A DNA stretch of 64,000 nt from Scopulibacillus darangshiensis (GTDB lineage Bacteria; Bacillota; Bacilli; Bacillales; Sporolactobacillaceae), in NCBI RefSeq assembly GCF_004341035.1, contig NZ_SLXK01000023.1:1-64000 (forward strand), in the 5' to 3' direction. Position 1 is the first letter of the stretch, and each line of letters opens with the position of its first letter. The notes below the pieces were generated by a model. That model was not told where the DNA came from. It was given only the letters and a program-made list of their open reading frames with translations, and did no database searches. This document shows positions 1 through 8,976 of the stretch, piece by piece. The translations under genes were made by a program, and so were the position numbers.

Positions 1-245
1 AGATACCCGATAAAAGAAGATACACTTATCTTTGGTGGAATACTTACTAACATGTGAATATGATCCTTACAAGCTTCTGCTTCTATAATTTCTACACCTT
101 TTCTTTCACATAATTGTCTCAAGATCATCCCTATATCTTTTTTCAGTTTTCCATATATAACTTGTCTTCTATACTTTGGTGCAAAAACAATATGATACTT
201 ACAATTCCATTTTGTATGTGCTAAACTGTTAACGTCAGATGACAT
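1..245 (-). CDS. tnpA: IS200/IS605-family Y1 transposase TnpA, 3' part outside window
   Basis: The ATG at 245 follows an AAGGAGGG ribosome site; about 81 residues are visible and the frame stays open to base 1, so the C-terminal part lies outside the window. The N-terminus has the KYHIVFAPKYRRQ stretch typical of IS200-like transposases, and residues around 65 read CKDHIHMLVSIPP, where HIH is the HUH metal-binding motif. The catalytic tyrosine would lie further on and is not visible. These enzymes excise and insert single-stranded DNA using hairpins at the element ends. Whether the gene is intact cannot be judged from this window. Confidence 0.9.
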   Translation of the reverse strand, partial: MSSDVNSLAHTKWNCKYHIVFAPKYRRQVIYGKLKKDIGMILRQLCERKGVEIIEAEACKDHIHMLVSIPPKISVSSFIGY

Positions 246-271
246 AAAAAGGTCCCTCCTTGTTCGATAAA

Positions 272-367
272 TTTGGTTGGCGAACCAAAGTTTATTTTAG
301 CACTAAGAGGGGCTTTTTTTGATACATCGCTAAAAGCTTTCCTGAACCCTAGGCCTAGCCTAGGGTT
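272..367. mobile_element. Probable IS200-type end with two perfect hairpins
   Basis: Upstream of tnpA lie two perfect inverted repeats: TTTGGTT/AACCAAA around a GGCG loop (272-289) and AACCCTAGG/CCTAGGGTT around CCTAG (345-367). IS200-type elements carry a subterminal hairpin at the left end and often a further hairpin before tnpA that limits expression. The outer hairpin is therefore the likely left-end recognition structure and the inner one a leader hairpin. The other end is outside the window, so the boundary is inferred. Confidence 0.55.
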
Positions 368-374
368 TTCATTT

Positions 375-420
375 AACAAAATAAAGCCGATTGCCCTTAA
401 CACAAGGCAACCGGCTTTTT
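375..420 (-). terminator. Rho-independent terminator after cysI
   Basis: On the minus strand AAAGCCGGTTGCC pairs with GGCAATCGGCTTT (383-418), followed by ATTTTGTT. It ends just past the cysI stop codon. Confidence 0.85.
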
Positions 421-429
421 ACACATGCT

Positions 430-2160
430 TTAGCTTTTTGTTACTGCGTGAAAGTCCAGTCCGGAACGAACTTCTTCGACATAACCCGCACGTATGACAT
501 AATCACCAAAATGTTCGCCCTCCTGCCGTTCCTTGGCATACTGAAGAAGGATTGGTCGCAGGCTTTCCAGGATCTCCTCTTCACCAATATTCTCACGGTA
601 AAGCCTGTTCAAGCGTTCTCCGGCGAACCCTCCCCCAAGATACATGTTGTATTTTCCAGGGGCTTTGCCGATAAAGGCAATTTCAGCCAGGGCAGGGCGG
701 GAACAGCCGTTAGGGCAGCCTGACATCCGAATAACGATTTCCTCCTCATGCAGGCCGGCTTCATCTAAGATCACATCGAGCTTATCCAGCAGAGAAGGAA
801 GATAACGTTCCGATTCTGCCATAGCGAGCCCGCAAGTCGGAAAAGCCACACAAGCCATTGAATTCCTGCGCAATGCGGAATAATGTTTTCCTTCGGTGAG
901 GCGATACTTTTCGACCAGCCTAGCAATGTTGTCCTTGTCCTCGCTTGTGACATTGGCAATAATCACGTTCTGGTTCGGGGTGAGCCGAAAATCCCCCGTA
1001 TGGACTTTGGCGATTTCCCGCAGACCAGTCATAAGCGGATAGTTTTCAAAATCTTTGACCCTGCCGTTTTGGATGAATAGAGTAAGGTGCCACTTGCCAT
1101 CACCCTCAACCCAGCCAAGACGGTCGCCATTATGCTCGAAAGTAAAGGCACGCGTCTCTTCAAGCTGCCATCCTAACCTTTCGTTTAATTCATTTTTAAA
1201 CCAATCAAGACCTCTGGCATCAATGGTGTACTTAAAGCGGGCGTTCTTCCTGTTTGAGCGATTGCCGTAATCACGCTGGATCGTAATCACTGTTTCTGCT
1301 ACCTCAATAATTTTATCGGTCGGAATGAAGCCGATCACCCGTGAGACCTGTGGATAGGTCGCCGTATCCCCATGAGTCATCCCCATGCCGCCGCCGACGG
1401 CAACATTAAAGCCTTTCAGCTCTCCATCTTCCAATATGGCGATAAAGCCAAGATCATGGGAAAAGATATCCACATCATTTGATGGGGGAACCGCTATGCC
1501 GATTTTAAATTTCCTCGGCAAATAAAAGGTGCCGTACATTGGTTCAACCTCTTCCTCCGTTTCGCGGCTGTCTACGACCTTTTCACCATCCAGCCAAATT
1601 TCGTGATAGGCGTTGGTCCTCGGAGACAGGTATCCACTGAGTTTCTTGGACCATTCATACACCTCCGAGTGAACATCGGATTGGTAAGGGTTAGGGTTGC
1701 ACATCACATTCCTGTTGACATCACCGCAGGCAGCCAGCGTGTCCATCAGGGATTCATTAATTTCCTGAAATGTTTTCTTAAGATTCCACTTTAGTATACC
1801 GTGCATTTGGAAGGCTTGCCTCGTCGTCACTTTCAGAGTGTCATTACCATACTTTTGAGCAATATCGTCGATTGCCAGCCACTGTTCCGGTGTCGCCACC
1901 CCTCCTGGTGCACGGACCCGGATCATGTATTGATATGCTGGCTCAAGCTTCTTCTTCCGCCGCTCATTGCGCAAATCGCGGTCATCCTGCTGGTAACTGC
2001 CATGGAACTTCAACAGTTTCGTATCATCATCGGAAATGCTGGCAGTGATCGGGTCTTCTAGCCCCTCAGCAATGGATCCCCGCAAGTAGTTGCTGTCCTC
2101 TTTAATTCGCTCAAGGTCGCTCGGAGGTCCATCATTTGCTGGAAATTTATGTTCTGTCAT
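430..2160 (-). CDS. cysI: Sulfite reductase [NADPH] hemoprotein beta-component
   Basis: Reduces sulfite to sulfide with six electrons supplied by CysJ, in assimilatory sulfate reduction. The 576-residue length is that of full-length CysI. The siroheme/[4Fe-4S] cysteines are visible as CVAFPTC (C437, C443) and SGCPNGC (C482, C486); sulfite-reductase half-domain repeats are present, including a TPNQN stretch. It starts 33 bp after the cysJ stop, so it is co-transcribed with cysJ behind the SAM riboswitch, with a terminator after the gene. Confidence 0.96.
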   Translation of the reverse strand: MTEHKFPANDGPPSDLERIKEDSNYLRGSIAEGLEDPITASISDDDTKLLKFHGSYQQDDRDLRNERRKKKLEPAYQYMIRVRAPGGVATPEQWLAIDDIAQKYGNDTLKVTTRQAFQMHGILKWNLKKTFQEINESLMDTLAACGDVNRNVMCNPNPYQSDVHSEVYEWSKKLSGYLSPRTNAYHEIWLDGEKVVDSRETEEEVEPMYGTFYLPRKFKIGIAVPPSNDVDIFSHDLGFIAILEDGELKGFNVAVGGGMGMTHGDTATYPQVSRVIGFIPTDKIIEVAETVITIQRDYGNRSNRKNARFKYTIDARGLDWFKNELNERLGWQLEETRAFTFEHNGDRLGWVEGDGKWHLTLFIQNGRVKDFENYPLMTGLREIAKVHTGDFRLTPNQNVIIANVTSEDKDNIARLVEKYRLTEGKHYSALRRNSMACVAFPTCGLAMAESERYLPSLLDKLDVILDEAGLHEEEIVIRMSGCPNGCSRPALAEIAFIGKAPGKYNMYLGGGFAGERLNRLYRENIGEEEILESLRPILLQYAKERQEGEHFGDYVIRAGYVEEVRSGLDFHAVTKS

Positions 2161-2193
2161 TTTTCGTTGCTCCTTTCAAATTATCTTTATAAT

Positions 2194-4041
2194 CTAGTAA
2201 ACATCACGTTGATAACGCTTCTGCCGCCGCATGTCATTTAGATATTCTTCAGCTTCCTCGTGGCTCATACCGCCTTCTTTTTCAAGGATCGCAATGAATG
2301 TCTCATGGACGTCATTTGCCATATATTTCTCATCGCCGCAAATATAGACATTGGCTCCTTCCTTCAGCCATTGGTAGAGGTCGCGGCTCTTTTCTAACAT
2401 ACGGTGCTGCACATACACCTTCTCATCTGTATCGCGGGAGAAGGCAACATCCATTTTCGTTAAGATGCTTTCTTTGAGCCACTTTTGCCATTCGACCTGA
2501 TAAAGGAAGTCTGTGGCAAAGTGCTGATCACCAAAGAAAAGCCACGTTTTCCCCTTAACACCGTCCTCCTCCCGTTCTTCAAGGAAAGATCTGAAGGGGG
2601 CGACACCAGTGCCGGGTCCGATCATGATCACCGGTGTGTCACGATCGGCAGGAAATTTAAAATTCGGGTTGCGCTGAATATAGACAGGTACGACTTCTCC
2701 AGGCTGGGTTCGTTCCGCAAATTGCCCAGAGCAGACACCGGTCCGGTCCCGGCCGTGTGCATTGTATCTGACTGTTCCGACAGTAATGTGCACTTCATCC
2801 GGATTCGCTTTAGAACTGCTGCTAATCGAATAGAGGCGAGCCGGGATTTTCCGAAGCGTTTTGATAAAATCACCAGGCGGCAGTTCCTCAGGCGGAAAAT
2901 TTTGTATCAAATCAAGCACATCCCGCCCCTCAAGATAAGCCTTAAGTTCTTCCTCCTGTCCAGGAGCGAGCAGTTCTTTCAGCCCATTGTTGTTAAAGAG
3001 CTTCGCGGCTTGCTCTAGCAAGGGCTTTGTCAGCCTTGTGATCTCAAAGTGTGTATGCAGGGCTTCACGTAAGGAAAGGATATCCCCTTGTTTATTTACC
3101 GGAACGGTCTCTTCAGGGTTCCAGTTCATCTCGTTGATTAACTTATCTACTAGGATGGGATCATTCTCAGGGTAAATACCAAGACTGTCACCTGGTTCAA
3201 ACGCAAGATTTGATCCATCCAGTGATAATTCCAGATGGCGTGTCTCCTTGTTCGATCCTTGCCCGTTGAGATTCAAGTTGTCTAAGACTTCTGCTCTGAA
3301 TGGGTTTGATCTTGTATAGGCGGGCTGTTCTTCAGTTAGTAACCCAGCTCCGGCTTGTTGTTGTGCCAGGAGAGTCTCACCGGCGGATTTAGCCTGTTGC
3401 CCCTCACCCAATGTCCCTAGGACACCTTCTATCCACTCTGCAGCGGATTCGTCAAAATCAACATCGCAATCGACCCGCGGGTACAGGCGTTCACCGCCCA
3501 ACTCTTCCAAGCGTTTATCAAAATCCTTACCGGTCTGACAGAAGAACTCATAGGACTGATCTCCAAGCGATAACACTGAAAACCGTACGTCCTTTAGTTT
3601 TGGCGCCCGTCTGCTGTTAATGAATTCATAGAAAGACAGCGCATTATCAGGCGGATCACCTTCCCCATGTGTAGCTGTTACAATCAGCAAGTCTTGCACT
3701 TTTTTTAAATCCTTCGTCTTGAAATCGTCGAGCGAAGAAAGCGTCACTTTAAAATCCCGCTCCGCTAATTTCTTGGACAGCTCCTCAGCAAGCGTTTGCC
3801 CATTGCCCGTCTCGGATCCGAAGAGTAATGTCACTTCCCTTGTGGCAGTTTGAACTTCATTTTGGGATGATAATGTATTCTGTACAGCAAGACCTGCGGC
3901 AACCGGCGATGCTATTGTCTGCGGCGCAGCCAGATACCCGCTCAGCCAGATTCTCTGCGCCTCCGTCAGTGTCGGGAGAAGCCGATTAAGGCTCTCTGTT
4001 TGTTCTTGATTAAATGGACTGTTCATGACCTGTAAGTTCAA
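2194..4041 (-). CDS. cysJ: Sulfite reductase [NADPH] flavoprotein alpha-component
   Basis: Passes electrons from NADPH through FAD and FMN to CysI. Domains in order: N-terminal LQVMNSPFNQEQ segment as in the B. subtilis protein, flavodoxin-like FMN domain (GSETGNGQ near residue 75, THGEGDPPDNA), FAD-binding FNR domain (RLYSISSS), NADPH domain (GPGTGVAPFRSF) and the C-terminal QKRYQRDVY. Length is 615 aa. The chosen start is TTG at 4041, preceded by GAGGTGG with 5-bp spacing; the upstream in-frame ATGs lack a ribosome site and would place the leader terminator region within the gene. First gene of cysJ-cysI. Confidence 0.95.
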   Translation of the reverse strand: MNLQVMNSPFNQEQTESLNRLLPTLTEAQRIWLSGYLAAPQTIASPVAAGLAVQNTLSSQNEVQTATREVTLLFGSETGNGQTLAEELSKKLAERDFKVTLSSLDDFKTKDLKKVQDLLIVTATHGEGDPPDNALSFYEFINSRRAPKLKDVRFSVLSLGDQSYEFFCQTGKDFDKRLEELGGERLYPRVDCDVDFDESAAEWIEGVLGTLGEGQQAKSAGETLLAQQQAGAGLLTEEQPAYTRSNPFRAEVLDNLNLNGQGSNKETRHLELSLDGSNLAFEPGDSLGIYPENDPILVDKLINEMNWNPEETVPVNKQGDILSLREALHTHFEITRLTKPLLEQAAKLFNNNGLKELLAPGQEEELKAYLEGRDVLDLIQNFPPEELPPGDFIKTLRKIPARLYSISSSSKANPDEVHITVGTVRYNAHGRDRTGVCSGQFAERTQPGEVVPVYIQRNPNFKFPADRDTPVIMIGPGTGVAPFRSFLEEREEDGVKGKTWLFFGDQHFATDFLYQVEWQKWLKESILTKMDVAFSRDTDEKVYVQHRMLEKSRDLYQWLKEGANVYICGDEKYMANDVHETFIAILEKEGGMSHEEAEEYLNDMRRQKRYQRDVY

Positions 4042-4072
4042 AGATTCCACCTCGCATTTTTTCATATAGCTT

Positions 4073-4230
4073 TTAAAATTAAAAAATCCTCTTCGATAAG
4101 GAAGAGGAATGATTCCGTCCCTTATCATTCAGGCCGCTGCCTGCTGGACTTAGCACCTTCTACCTTCTATAAAAGGACAGGTTGCTGTGGGATCAATGGA
4201 CCAGGTTCCTCCCCCAACTCTTTATAAGGA
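4073..4230 (-). promoter_or_regulatory. SAM (S-box) riboswitch with terminator, upstream of cysJ
   Basis: The minus strand holds S-box landmarks in order: CTTATAAAGAG (4218-4228), GCAACCT, AGGTGCTAAGTCC and GATAAG (4121-4126), closing the P1 helix. The expression platform is TCCTCTTC-loop-GAAGAGGA followed by TTTTTTAATTTT (4073-4110). When SAM is plentiful the terminator should form and cysJI should be switched off. Family recognition is by conserved sequence and order of helices; no covariance model was run. Confidence 0.9.
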
Positions 4231-4247
4231 TTAACTTATTCTATATA

Positions 4248-4284
4248 GAAAAAAGGCCCCTAACCATTTTCGTTAGAGACCTTC
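4248..4284 (-). terminator. Extra intrinsic terminator between the cysJ promoter and the SAM riboswitch
   Basis: AAGGTCTCTAAC pairs fully (with G-U pairs) with GTTAGGGGCCTT and is followed directly by TTTTTTC on the minus strand. It lies about 40 nt downstream of the predicted transcription start and upstream of the S-box, so cysJI transcripts must pass two terminators. Confidence 0.7.
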
Positions 4285-4331
4285 GGTTTTTCCGATCAGT
4301 CATTTCTGATTGTATTGTATTGTTATTATAT

Positions 4332-4360
4332 ATTAAACTGCAATTATTCCAATTTGTCAA
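4332..4360 (-). promoter_or_regulatory. Sigma-A promoter for cysJI leader
   Basis: TTGACA (4355-4360), 17-bp spacer and TTTAAT (4332-4337) on the minus strand. Predicted start near 4325 gives a leader of about 285 nt before the TTG of cysJ, holding the extra terminator and then the SAM riboswitch. Confidence 0.75.
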
Positions 4361-4476
4361 CTAGGAATTAAAAATTAATTATCCGAGGTAAAGTCTTTTA
4401 TAAAAAAAGTCGCCTATTTAATACCTCCATAAAATCGATTAAAATGAAACTAATAACAAACAGGGAGGCCATTCAC

Positions 4477-4533
4477 ATGAAAAACATGACAAATCTAACC
4501 GTACAAACATATAAGGGTGGAACACTTTCTTAA
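4477..4533 (+). CDS. Possible 18-residue leader or remnant peptide
   Basis: ATG at 4477 follows CAGGGAGG with a good spacing; the frame reads 18 residues ending GGTLS and stops at TAA 4531. That TAA is the first codon of the dispersed repeat copy that follows, so the repeat may have cut off a longer gene or inserted at its stop. No function recognised. The only other content of 4361-4476 is AT-rich DNA with nothing identifiable. Confidence 0.3.
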   Translation: MKNMTNLTVQTYKGGTLS

Positions 4534-4690
4534 AGAAAACTTGCCGATTGGCGAGCCTTTGGTGAAGACAGAGGCATAGTTGCACTTATGTGCGTCAGAA
4601 AGTTATACTTTCTGATTAACTAAAGAAAACTTGCCGATTGGCGAGCCTTTCGTGAAGACAGAGGCATAGCCCGCACTTATGGTGTGCCCC
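4531..4690 (+). repeat. Dispersed structured repeat, family 1: two tandem partial copies
   Basis: Copy one (4531-4620) and copy two (4621-about 4690) both begin TAAAGAAAACTTGCC and continue GATTGGCGAGCC, GTGAAGACAGAGGCATAG; they match for about 50 bases with one change. Copy one keeps the terminal hairpin AGAAAGTTATACTTTCT but lacks the central part seen in the copy at 45753-45961; copy two fades into the upstream region of the ABC exporter. Confidence 0.85.
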
Positions 4691-4725
4691 CTTATATGTG
4701 TTCATTGAAATAACACATAAAGGGG
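4688..4725 (+). promoter_or_regulatory. Hairpin sequestering the ribosome site of the ABC exporter
   Basis: CCCCTTATATGTGTT (4688-4702) pairs with AACACATAAAGGGG (4712-4725), 14 base pairs with one bulged A. The 3' arm contains the AAAGGGG ribosome site of the gene starting at 4732. No U-run follows, so it does not look like a terminator; translational control is inferred. Confidence 0.65.
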
Positions 4726-4731
4726 TAACTC

Positions 4732-6474
4732 ATGGATTTTCCAGTAAAAAAATTCCTTTCATATTACAAACCGTATTTAAAAATCTTTCTTACCGTATTG
4801 GCCACTGCCTTTATCACATCCGCTTTGACTTTGGTGTTTCCGTTGCTCGTACGTTATATTACGAAAGATGTTCTGGCAGAAGATTTATCAACCGCGTTAA
4901 ATAAAGTGTATTGGATTCTCGGGCTGATGCTTGTCATCGTTGCTATTCAGAATATCGGGAACTACTTTGTGGACTACAAAGGACATGAAATCGGTGCTCG
5001 CATGGAAAGTGATCTGCGAAGTGAGCTGTTCGCACACATGCAAAAGCTTTCCTTCGGCTTTTACGATAAAGAAAAGACGGGTCAGCTCATGTCTCGTTTA
5101 ACCAATGACCTGCTCTTGCTTTCCGAGTTGTATCATCACGGACCAGAAGACTATATCAATTATTTCGTTCGCTTTATAGGCGCGTTTTTCATTTTGTTCT
5201 TTATTAACGCCCCATTAACGATTATTGTATTCTGCTTTCTGCCAGTGTTAGGTGTCCTCTCATTATATTTTAATAAGGCCGAGAACAAGGCTTTAAGAAG
5301 AAATAAAGAGAGAATTGGCGACGTCAACGCCCAGTCGGAAGATAGTCTTTCAGGTATTCGTGTTGTAAAATCGTTTGCCAACGAGGGTCTCGAGGTCAAC
5401 AAGTTCAACCGGGAAAATAATCGTTTCCTTGACAGCAGAAAAAAGTTCTATAAAACAGAAGCTGTCTTTTACAATTGGATTCAAACGTTCCTCCAACTGA
5501 TTACGGTCACAGTGATCATATTCGGCAGCATCACTATTGCCCGGGGCACATTAGATTTAGCTGATCTGATCACTTTTTTACTGTATATCAACTTTATGAT
5601 TGAGCCCATTCAGAAACTGACGCATATGAGCACGCAATTTCAAGAAGGCGTCACAGGCTTCCAGCGCTTTATGGAAATCATAAATCTGAAACCGTCAATC
5701 GAAAACAAACCAAATGCCGTAACTATGCAAGACGTTCGCGGCGACATTAGGTTCAAGCACGTTTCCTTCCGATACGAGGACCATTTGGACGATGTCCTGG
5801 AAAACATGTCGCTTCAAGTCCTGCCAGGGGAGTACGTTGCATTGATTGGTCCGTCTGGTGCGGGAAAAACGACATTGTGCTCGCTCATTCCCCGCTTTTA
5901 TGATGTAACAGACGGGGAAGTGTTATTGGATGGGATCAATGTCCGGGATCTTGACCTGGAGTCCTTAAGGAAAACAATTGGCATTGTTCAACAGGATGTT
6001 TATCTTTTCGCGGGAACGGTGATGGAAAACATTCGCTACGGAAATCCGGCAGCGAGCGATGAAGATATCATCGCTGCAGCCAAGCATGCCAATGCTCATA
6101 ACTTTATCATGAGCTTGCCAAATGGCTACCACTCATGTATAGGCCAGCGTGGTGTCATGCTGTCCGGCGGGCAAAAGCAGCGGCTCAGCATCGCCCGCGT
6201 CTTCTTGAAAAATCCGCCAGTGCTAATTTTCGATGAGGCCACAAGTGCACTTGATAACGAGAGCGAAAGCATCGTTAAGGAATCACTGGAATTGTTAGCA
6301 AAAGGACGTACCACCCTCGTTATTGCCCATCGCCTATCCACGATCCGCAATGCCGAACGGATTATCGTCCTGACAAAAGACGGGATTGTGGAACAAGGTT
6401 CGCATGATGAGCTGATTGCAAGAGGCGGAGCGTATGCAAATCTCTATTCCAAGCAGTTTGAATTGCACGTGTAA
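4732..6474 (+). CDS. ABC exporter half-transporter, multidrug/lipid type (YgaD-like)
   Basis: A 580-residue fused protein: six-helix membrane domain (about residues 1-320) followed by an ATPase domain with Walker A GPSGAGKT (about 373-380), Q-loop GIVQQDVYLF, signature LSGGQKQR (about 477), Walker B VLIFDEATSALD and the switch His in IAHRLSTI. It would work as a homodimer exporting hydrophobic compounds. Length and sequence resemble B. subtilis YgaD; the substrate cannot be told. Start ATG follows AAAGGGG, which lies in a hairpin. Monocistronic, with its own terminator. Confidence 0.9.
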   Translation: MDFPVKKFLSYYKPYLKIFLTVLATAFITSALTLVFPLLVRYITKDVLAEDLSTALNKVYWILGLMLVIVAIQNIGNYFVDYKGHEIGARMESDLRSELFAHMQKLSFGFYDKEKTGQLMSRLTNDLLLLSELYHHGPEDYINYFVRFIGAFFILFFINAPLTIIVFCFLPVLGVLSLYFNKAENKALRRNKERIGDVNAQSEDSLSGIRVVKSFANEGLEVNKFNRENNRFLDSRKKFYKTEAVFYNWIQTFLQLITVTVIIFGSITIARGTLDLADLITFLLYINFMIEPIQKLTHMSTQFQEGVTGFQRFMEIINLKPSIENKPNAVTMQDVRGDIRFKHVSFRYEDHLDDVLENMSLQVLPGEYVALIGPSGAGKTTLCSLIPRFYDVTDGEVLLDGINVRDLDLESLRKTIGIVQQDVYLFAGTVMENIRYGNPAASDEDIIAAAKHANAHNFIMSLPNGYHSCIGQRGVMLSGGQKQRLSIARVFLKNPPVLIFDEATSALDNESESIVKESLELLAKGRTTLVIAHRLSTIRNAERIIVLTKDGIVEQGSHDELIARGGAYANLYSKQFELHV

Positions 6475-6487
6475 ACTTTTAAAATAA

Positions 6488-6528
6488 ATCAGCTCTCCCC
6501 TTATTGAATGGGAAGAGCTGGTTTTATC
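6488..6528 (+). terminator. Terminator after ABC exporter
   Basis: CAGCTCTCCC pairs with GGGAAGAGCTG (6490-6520) followed by GTTTTATCTTTT. Confidence 0.8.
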
Positions 6529-6560
6529 TTTTAATAAGGTAAACTATCGAAAGGATAATG

Positions 6561-7178
6561 CTACCCCTTCTGTTTCCTAAGGACGTTCTTGTAGATCAAT
6601 TGACCGCCCCATAACAGGATAAGAATAAGGGCAATATAGCTTAGCGGTTGCAGGTAAGGACGGGCTTCTTGCCAATGGTCTCCTAGTTTCCACCCTACAT
6701 AAGTTAATAAAATATTCCATGGTATGCAGCCAAATAAAGTGAACAACATAAATCTTTTGAAATTCATATGAGCGATTCCCGCCGGTAAAGAAATAAAGGT
6801 TCGAATGATTGGTAAATCTCGTCCGAGAAAAACAGCCCAACCCCCAAACTTTTCAAACCAGTACTCAGCTTTTTTTAAATGATGTTCATTTAACCATACA
6901 TAATGACCATATTTCTGAAGAAAAGCATACCCCCCTTTTCTCCCGATCCAAAAAGCAATAGAAGAACCAACGAGATTCCCGAAGATGCCGGCCAGAATTA
7001 CAAGCCAAAAATTTAGTGTTCCCTGCGCAGCCATAAAACCACCAAAGGGCATAATAGCTTCACTTGGTAAAGGAATACAGGCACTTTCAAGGATCATCCC
7101 TATAAAAATCCCCCAATGGCCCATTTCGGAGATCAATGCGGTGGCCAAGGAACCAAACCATTCTACAAGTTGATGCAT
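6561..7178 (-). CDS. DedA family membrane protein (last gene of glycosylation cassette)
   Basis: 205 residues with several hydrophobic segments and the DedA signature: ESACIPLPSEAIMPFGG, then FGNLVGSSIAFWIGRKGG, FLGRDLPIIRTFISLPAG and the C-terminal membrane region. DedA/SNARE-associated proteins act in the cytoplasmic membrane; some members have been shown to move the undecaprenyl-phosphate carrier back across the membrane. Start chosen at ATG 7178, which has GGAAGGAAGTGAG upstream; the upstream in-frame ATG at 7229 has none. It follows the YkoS-like gene by 100 bp with no terminator between. Confidence 0.85.
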   Translation of the reverse strand: MHQLVEWFGSLATALISEMGHWGIFIGMILESACIPLPSEAIMPFGGFMAAQGTLNFWLVILAGIFGNLVGSSIAFWIGRKGGYAFLQKYGHYVWLNEHHLKKAEYWFEKFGGWAVFLGRDLPIIRTFISLPAGIAHMNFKRFMLFTLFGCIPWNILLTYVGWKLGDHWQEARPYLQPLSYIALILILLWGGQLIYKNVLRKQKG

Positions 7179-7278
7179 AGTCGAAATCTCACTTCCTTCC
7201 ACTAGAAAAAATAACGAAAAGTAGGTCATAGAATTTACATTAATACAATAATGTCTTTAAAAAGTTTTTCTTTTTCCA

Positions 7279-8976
7279 TTAGGCTTTGGTGGCTGATCTC
7301 ACCTTATATAGATAAATCGTCCAGGCTGATTCATCAGATCGAAAAATTTTCTCAAGCTTTAAACCCGTTTTCTCTGGGTGTTCGATTGGCAAGGCGGAAA
7401 AGATGTATTCCCCTCCCATTTTTTTGAATGGTTTTATATTAAGTTCAAGGTTATCTATTTGTTTATTTGAATCCTTCGTAAACATATAATTCTTACCAAG
7501 TTCATCTACAAATATATAACAGCGGCTTCCCCAATTATCATAGTAATTCTTAAGCATCTTGTTTTTATCCAATTCCTTGGCAATAATTTCCCTGAATTTA
7601 TGCTTATAGCTTAATGGGTAAAAGTTATTGTAAGTATCCAGTGTATAAAAGCCATTATATTGGGCGATAGCAGGGTGGATCCCAATACTTGCTATCCGGT
7701 AAGAGGATACTGGTTTATTTATATAACTTTTTATATCTTGAAATTGCTGGATGGCATAAAACTGTTTAAATGTCGGTTCGTTATGATAGCGGATCTGATC
7801 ATTGAATCCAAATAGAACGAACAATTGAAGAACAATAAGGATTTTAACTATTCTTCGCCCTATTTTCCCTTTTTTCCAAATAAAATGAAGAGCCAAAGCG
7901 AAAACAATGTAGATTATCATCGGATGCAAATAATGATATCTTGAGAAATTGAATGTAGTCAGAAGGGTAAAAGCCCCTTTTAATGGCTCCCAGCCTTTAT
8001 AGAACCAGAACGCATACCAGAGAGACAGAATTGCATATAATGCGCTCAACCATACCAAAGTCTTCTCATTCTTCCAAAGTCCTTTTCTCCAAATCATGAC
8101 AATGACCAGAAGGACAAGTGGAAGAATGATCGGTGTATGAAGATCCTGATCCTGGTTATGGCCAATCACTAGATTTTTCAAAAACAATAAAAGAGTATGC
8201 TGAAGGGACAATGTCGATTCCACAAACTCTGTCCGGCTCGTCGGTTCATGCGGCAGCAGCAGCGAGAACACCAAACGATATTCAATCGCTAAGTAAATAA
8301 TCGTCATGTACGCAATCGAAAAGAAAAAGCGCCAGTTCCATGCTTTTTTTCGAATGACATCAACGAGCCAAAGAACCCCCATAACACTTAGAAAAAAGAA
8401 AAATCCCAGCACGAATGTCGAGTAAAAGGGCAACAGCGTCAGAATGAGATAATCCCGCCATGTTGATTTTCGAGCCCGGATATTCAAAAAAGCCCATAAT
8501 GCCAAAGGCATGCCAAGCTGGCTCAACATGCCAGAAGGCCAAAAGGGGATTAAAGCAAAAGTCAACGCTGTGCCTACTAAGATAATAGACGATGCATCTT
8601 TCTTAAAAAAATGATCTTTTAGGAGTAAATACATGCCTATAAACGCAAATACTCTGGTGATAAGCTCGTTAAGGCCGTAAGCCACCATTGGCGGTAAGTA
8701 TACATTCAACAAAACAATACCATAAAATTGGCTGTACAAATCGCCCCTTGGTAAACCATTAATGATCTGAGGAATGGTTGTCCCAATGGGGGCGAATAAT
8801 GTTGAACTATGCCCCAAAATGCGATACCAAGCGACATTAGAATCTAAGTTATCATGTATGCGCACATGTGCATTTTGCCCAAGAATGAAATAAGGTGCAA
8901 CATATATCAGGATAATTAAAAAAGCTAGTAATATTCTTTTATTGTTATGAAACATTATTAATAAGGTGCGCGCCAA
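7279..8976 (-). CDS. Polytopic membrane protein, YkoS/YfhO-like GT-C glycosyltransferase candidate
   Basis: 565 residues with about a dozen hydrophobic segments in the N-terminal 400 residues and a hydrophilic C-terminal 150. The early extracellular loop contains ARIHD-type acidic residues (HVRIHDNLDSN, near residue 40), as in GT-C enzymes that use lipid-linked sugars. It resembles B. subtilis YkoS from memory. Start is TTG at 8976 after GGGGAGGAACTGAG. The neighbouring GT2 enzyme and GtrA point to an outer-face transfer step onto a wall polymer; the acceptor is unknown. Confidence 0.75.
   Translation of the reverse strand: MARTLLIMFHNNKRILLAFLIILIYVAPYFILGQNAHVRIHDNLDSNVAWYRILGHSSTLFAPIGTTIPQIINGLPRGDLYSQFYGIVLLNVYLPPMVAYGLNELITRVFAFIGMYLLLKDHFFKKDASSIILVGTALTFALIPFWPSGMLSQLGMPLALWAFLNIRARKSTWRDYLILTLLPFYSTFVLGFFFFLSVMGVLWLVDVIRKKAWNWRFFFSIAYMTIIYLAIEYRLVFSLLLPHEPTSRTEFVESTLSLQHTLLLFLKNLVIGHNQDQDLHTPIILPLVLLVIVMIWRKGLWKNEKTLVWLSALYAILSLWYAFWFYKGWEPLKGAFTLLTTFNFSRYHYLHPMIIYIVFALALHFIWKKGKIGRRIVKILIVLQLFVLFGFNDQIRYHNEPTFKQFYAIQQFQDIKSYINKPVSSYRIASIGIHPAIAQYNGFYTLDTYNNFYPLSYKHKFREIIAKELDKNKMLKNYYDNWGSRCYIFVDELGKNYMFTKDSNKQIDNLELNIKPFKKMGGEYIFSALPIEHPEKTGLKLEKIFRSDESAWTIYLYKVRSATKA

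Noticed and set aside
4511-4524. AGGGTGGAAC resembling the T-box consensus
   Set aside because: The rest of the T-box (CCGCG, specifier loop, antiterminator) is missing and the sequence lies in the small frame.
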